A stretch of 7,276 nt of DNA, taken from the NCBI GenBank assembly GCA_002402125.1, contig NVVG01000281.1, positions 1-7,276 on the forward strand, in the 5' to 3' direction. Within the stretch, counting starts at the first letter, position 1. The number at the start of each line of letters is the position of its first letter. Origin of the DNA: Moraxellaceae bacterium (GTDB lineage Bacteria > Pseudomonadota > Gammaproteobacteria > Pseudomonadales > Ketobacteraceae). Below are positions 5,842 to 7,276 of this stretch, piece by piece. The notes under the pieces are model-generated. The model ran no database searches. It was not told the origin of the DNA and saw nothing but the letters and a program-made list of their open reading frames with translations. The position numbers and the translations under genes were made by a program.

Positions 5842-6129
5842 ATGCCTCCAGCCGCAAGAATTGGTGATTTCCATACCTGCCCGCAGTGGTGTGGCTATGT
5901 ACCGCATGTAGGGGGCCCTATAGCTGCGGGCCAACCTAACGTATTAATTGCTGGCATGCCGGCAGCTAGAATGGGAGATATGGCCGTATGTGTGGGGCCA
6001 CCAGATAGCATTGCTAAAGGCAGTGCTACGGTATTGATTGGTAATAAACCTGCTGCCAGGATGGGGGATAATACGGCTCATGGTGGAGTTGTGGTCGTCG
6101 GGGCGCCTAATGTGATGATTGGGGGATAA
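5842..6129 (+). CDS. PAAR-domain protein, type VI secretion spike tip
   Basis: PAAR proteins form the sharp zinc-bound cone that caps the VgrG trimer of the T6SS spike and can carry effectors. The 95-residue product is a single complete PAAR domain with no N- or C-terminal extension. The motif Ala-Ala-Arg-Ile/Met-Gly-Asp occurs three times (4-9, 41-46, 71-76). Three copies of a GxxxVLIxG-like strand (31-38, 60-67, 87-94) alternate with it, matching the pseudo-threefold fold. Candidate zinc ligands are His11, His22, Cys50 and His80, in keeping with the three-His, one-Cys pattern of known PAARs. AAGGA lies 7 bases before the ATG. Being a bare tip, it would carry cargo only non-covalently. It is divergent from the DUF4404-like gene and faces the 210-residue gene. 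No VgrG or Hcp is in the window, so its T6SS cluster must be elsewhere. Confidence 0.94.
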   Translation: MPPAARIGDFHTCPQWCGYVPHVGGPIAAGQPNVLIAGMPAARMGDMAVCVGPPDSIAKGSATVLIGNKPAARMGDNTAHGGVVVVGAPNVMIGG

Positions 6130-6181
6130 TATTGAGGGATAAGTTAAGATACCTATCACTCATTACTTGTAATAGGAAGAT

Positions 6182-6212
6182 TTAACGAATTCACCCATTG
6201 CCATTTCGTTAA
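6182..6212. repeat. Inverted repeat in the gap between convergent genes
   Basis: TTAACGAA and TTCGTTAA form a perfect 8-base inverted repeat around a 15-base loop, midway between the PAAR stop and the end of the facing gene. A second imperfect stem (AACCTTA/TAAGGGTT, 6215-6235) runs into the facing gene's stop. Neither is GC-rich or followed by a clear T-run, so a bidirectional terminator is possible but not convincing. Confidence 0.35.
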
Positions 6213-6233
6213 CTAACCTTAACAAACTAAGGG

Positions 6234-6866
6234 TTACACTATTGCAAAGTCGTCTCTCGGCATAACACCATCGTCAACATAAGGGTTAACTTGGGTCATG
6301 TTGTTTGCAAACATAAGAGCCGAGTCATAAAGAAAAGCCTCTGCAGCTGCCCCCTCTCCCTCCTCTGAATAATAAAATCCCTGTTGAGATAATAACTCGG
6401 AAGATTGTCGTGTTGCAGGAACGTCATCCAAACTGCATACACGACTGCGTTGACTACCATCTTCTAACGTGATGACCAGCAAACATTGTGTACTTAGAGT
6501 TTCAAAAACTTCTGACAGATGCCCTTTCTCATCACTAACACCTTCTATGCTTTTTTCAGCCAACACTAGTTCATAGGCATGGTTGGGCAAATGATATCCC
6601 TGAGAGTCCACTAAAATAATATTCAACTGGCATTGTTTTGGGCACAGAACAAAGCTATTTAATTCGTGACTAATTAAGGGTGGCAGGTTCACCATCGATT
6701 TTGGTATATGTAATGTACCTTTGACACAATCAGTATCGGACACCAACCATTGCTCTTTAATGGAAGCGTTTTCGGGTAACTCTATTACAGCAACACTATC
6801 TTCTACACCATAAGTATCAATTATCGATGTGAGTGACTGCGAACCATCCATGTTGCGTTTAATCAT
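6234..6866 (-). CDS. Probable T6SS-accessory protein with transthyretin-like domain
   Basis: This 210-residue protein has no signal peptide or membrane segment. Residues about 72-145 (LCPKQCQLNIILVD, YHLPNHAYELVL, IEGVSDEKGHLSEVF, LLVITLEDG) read as a beta-sandwich. They show the 'pN-x-x-Y-x-L ... G-x-T/S-D-x-x-G' signature common in transthyretin-like domains of proteins encoded near VgrG and PAAR genes. The C-terminal part (about 150-200, LDDVP then ELLSQQGFYYSEEGEG and EAFLYDSALMFANN) loosely resembles a degenerate peptidoglycan-binding-type repeat. That architecture occurs in T6SS accessory proteins, but the match is from pattern memory only. The start at 6866 has GGAG 7 bases upstream and overlaps the upstream gene by 8 bases. 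A GTG at 6893 lacks a ribosome site. It is coupled to the LRR gene and convergent with PAAR. Its role, perhaps cargo loading, is inference. Confidence 0.6.
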   Translation of the reverse strand: MIKRNMDGSQSLTSIIDTYGVEDSVAVIELPENASIKEQWLVSDTDCVKGTLHIPKSMVNLPPLISHELNSFVLCPKQCQLNIILVDSQGYHLPNHAYELVLAEKSIEGVSDEKGHLSEVFETLSTQCLLVITLEDGSQRSRVCSLDDVPATRQSSELLSQQGFYYSEEGEGAAAEAFLYDSALMFANNMTQVNPYVDDGVMPRDDFAIV

Positions 6867-7276
6867 TAGCAATCTCCATTTTATTGCTCGCACGAGCCAA
6901 TTTCTGTGATTTCAGCGTTTTATATAGCGCCTTGCGCTTATCCCACAAAGCCGCTTCACGTTTTTCGTGATCCGCTCGGTTCTTTTGAATATGTACATAG
7001 AGCTCTTCACGAATACTGTCATTCAACGTATTCCTTTCCGCCCGGCTAGTAAAGATATCGTGTAAATAGTGTTGGCTCAGCAATCCGTCTAGCTTAACTT
7101 TCTCGTGCAGTGTTTTACCCCTAAATATTAGCTCCAACTTTTCCAGACTTGATGGATTTGGCAGGCCGTCGACGTTAGTTACCATAGCCCCGGTAAATTC
7201 AATGGTTTTAAGTTTTGATAACTTTTCTAAGCCATGAAAGTTTTTAATCTCAGCGCTAGAAAGTAACAGCGTTTCT
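6859..7276 (-). CDS. Leucine-rich-repeat protein, C-terminal fragment (runs off right edge)
   Basis: The frame stays open to the window edge, so only about 139 C-terminal residues are seen. An internal ATG at 7185 is probably not the start, because the repeat pattern continues upstream of it. Two consecutive 22-residue units (IKNFHGLEKLSKLKTIEFTG and VTNVDGLPNPSSLEKLELIF, each plus two residues) fit the SDS22/internalin-type leucine-rich repeat. The remaining roughly 85 residues are highly charged and helical, rich in Lys/Arg/Glu (SIREELYVHIQKNRADHEKREAALWDKRKALYKTLK region), possibly a coiled coil. No catalytic motif is visible. It overlaps the next gene by 8 bases, so the two are probably translated together. 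Its N-terminus, which would show whether it is secreted or an effector, is outside the window. It could equally be an unrelated cytoplasmic LRR protein. Confidence 0.6.
   Translation of the reverse strand, partial: ETLLLSSAEIKNFHGLEKLSKLKTIEFTGAMVTNVDGLPNPSSLEKLELIFRGKTLHEKVKLDGLLSQHYLHDIFTSRAERNTLNDSIREELYVHIQKNRADHEKREAALWDKRKALYKTLKSQKLARASNKMEIAND
6874..6877 (-). promoter_or_regulatory. Ribosome binding site that sets the 210-residue protein start
   Basis: GGAG on the minus strand lies inside the end of the LRR gene, 7 bases before the ATG at 6866. It supports this start over the GTG at 6893, which lies upstream of it. Confidence 0.65.

Noticed and set aside
5944..6159. An open frame antisense to the PAAR gene.
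   Set aside because: The PAAR motifs on the plus strand are clear, and the antisense frame has no ribosome site or domain.

Overview
The window looks like a chromosomal segment of a polarly flagellated gammaproteobacterium with moderate to low GC. The FliL, FliM and FliN sequences are of the Pseudomonas/Vibrio/Cellvibrio type. Two good sigma-54 promoters precede flagellar genes, as in RpoN-controlled polar flagellar regulons. A Cellvibrionales-like marine bacterium is a reasonable guess, but that is inference; no 16S or other marker is present.

Positions 1-5221 carry a flagellar operon on the minus strand, in transcription order fliK, fliL, fliM, fliN, fliO and the start of fliP, which runs off the left edge. 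FliK controls hook length. FliL is the stator-associated membrane protein. FliM and FliN build the C-ring switch. FliO and FliP belong to the flagellar export gate. From fliL to fliP the genes are tightly packed (gaps of 22, 62 and 9 bases, then an 8-base overlap). fliK is separated from fliL by 360 bases that hold a sigma-54 promoter, a GC-rich hairpin after fliK and an AT-rich inverted repeat upstream of the promoter. fliK has its own sigma-54 promoter at 5307-5322.

Positions 5379-7276 are not flagellar. A small DUF4404-like gene (minus) and a single-domain PAAR spike-tip gene (plus) are divergently transcribed from a 199-base spacer containing a perfect 6-8-6 inverted repeat. Facing the PAAR gene is a two-gene minus-strand pair: the end of a leucine-rich-repeat protein that enters from the right edge, overlapping by 8 bases a 210-residue protein. 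The latter has a probable transthyretin-like beta domain and a possible degenerate peptidoglycan-binding-like tail. This combination resembles accessory genes of type VI secretion (T6SS) spike/effector loci, and is the part of the window most worth following up. No VgrG, Hcp or recognisable toxin domain is visible, so the T6SS link rests on the PAAR protein and on domain resemblance.

Several starts were moved inward because a Shine-Dalgarno sequence and the conserved N-terminus favour an internal ATG: fliL at 2839, fliK at 5221, DUF4404 at 5642, and the 210-residue protein at 6866. No tRNA, rRNA, insertion sequence or CRISPR array was seen.
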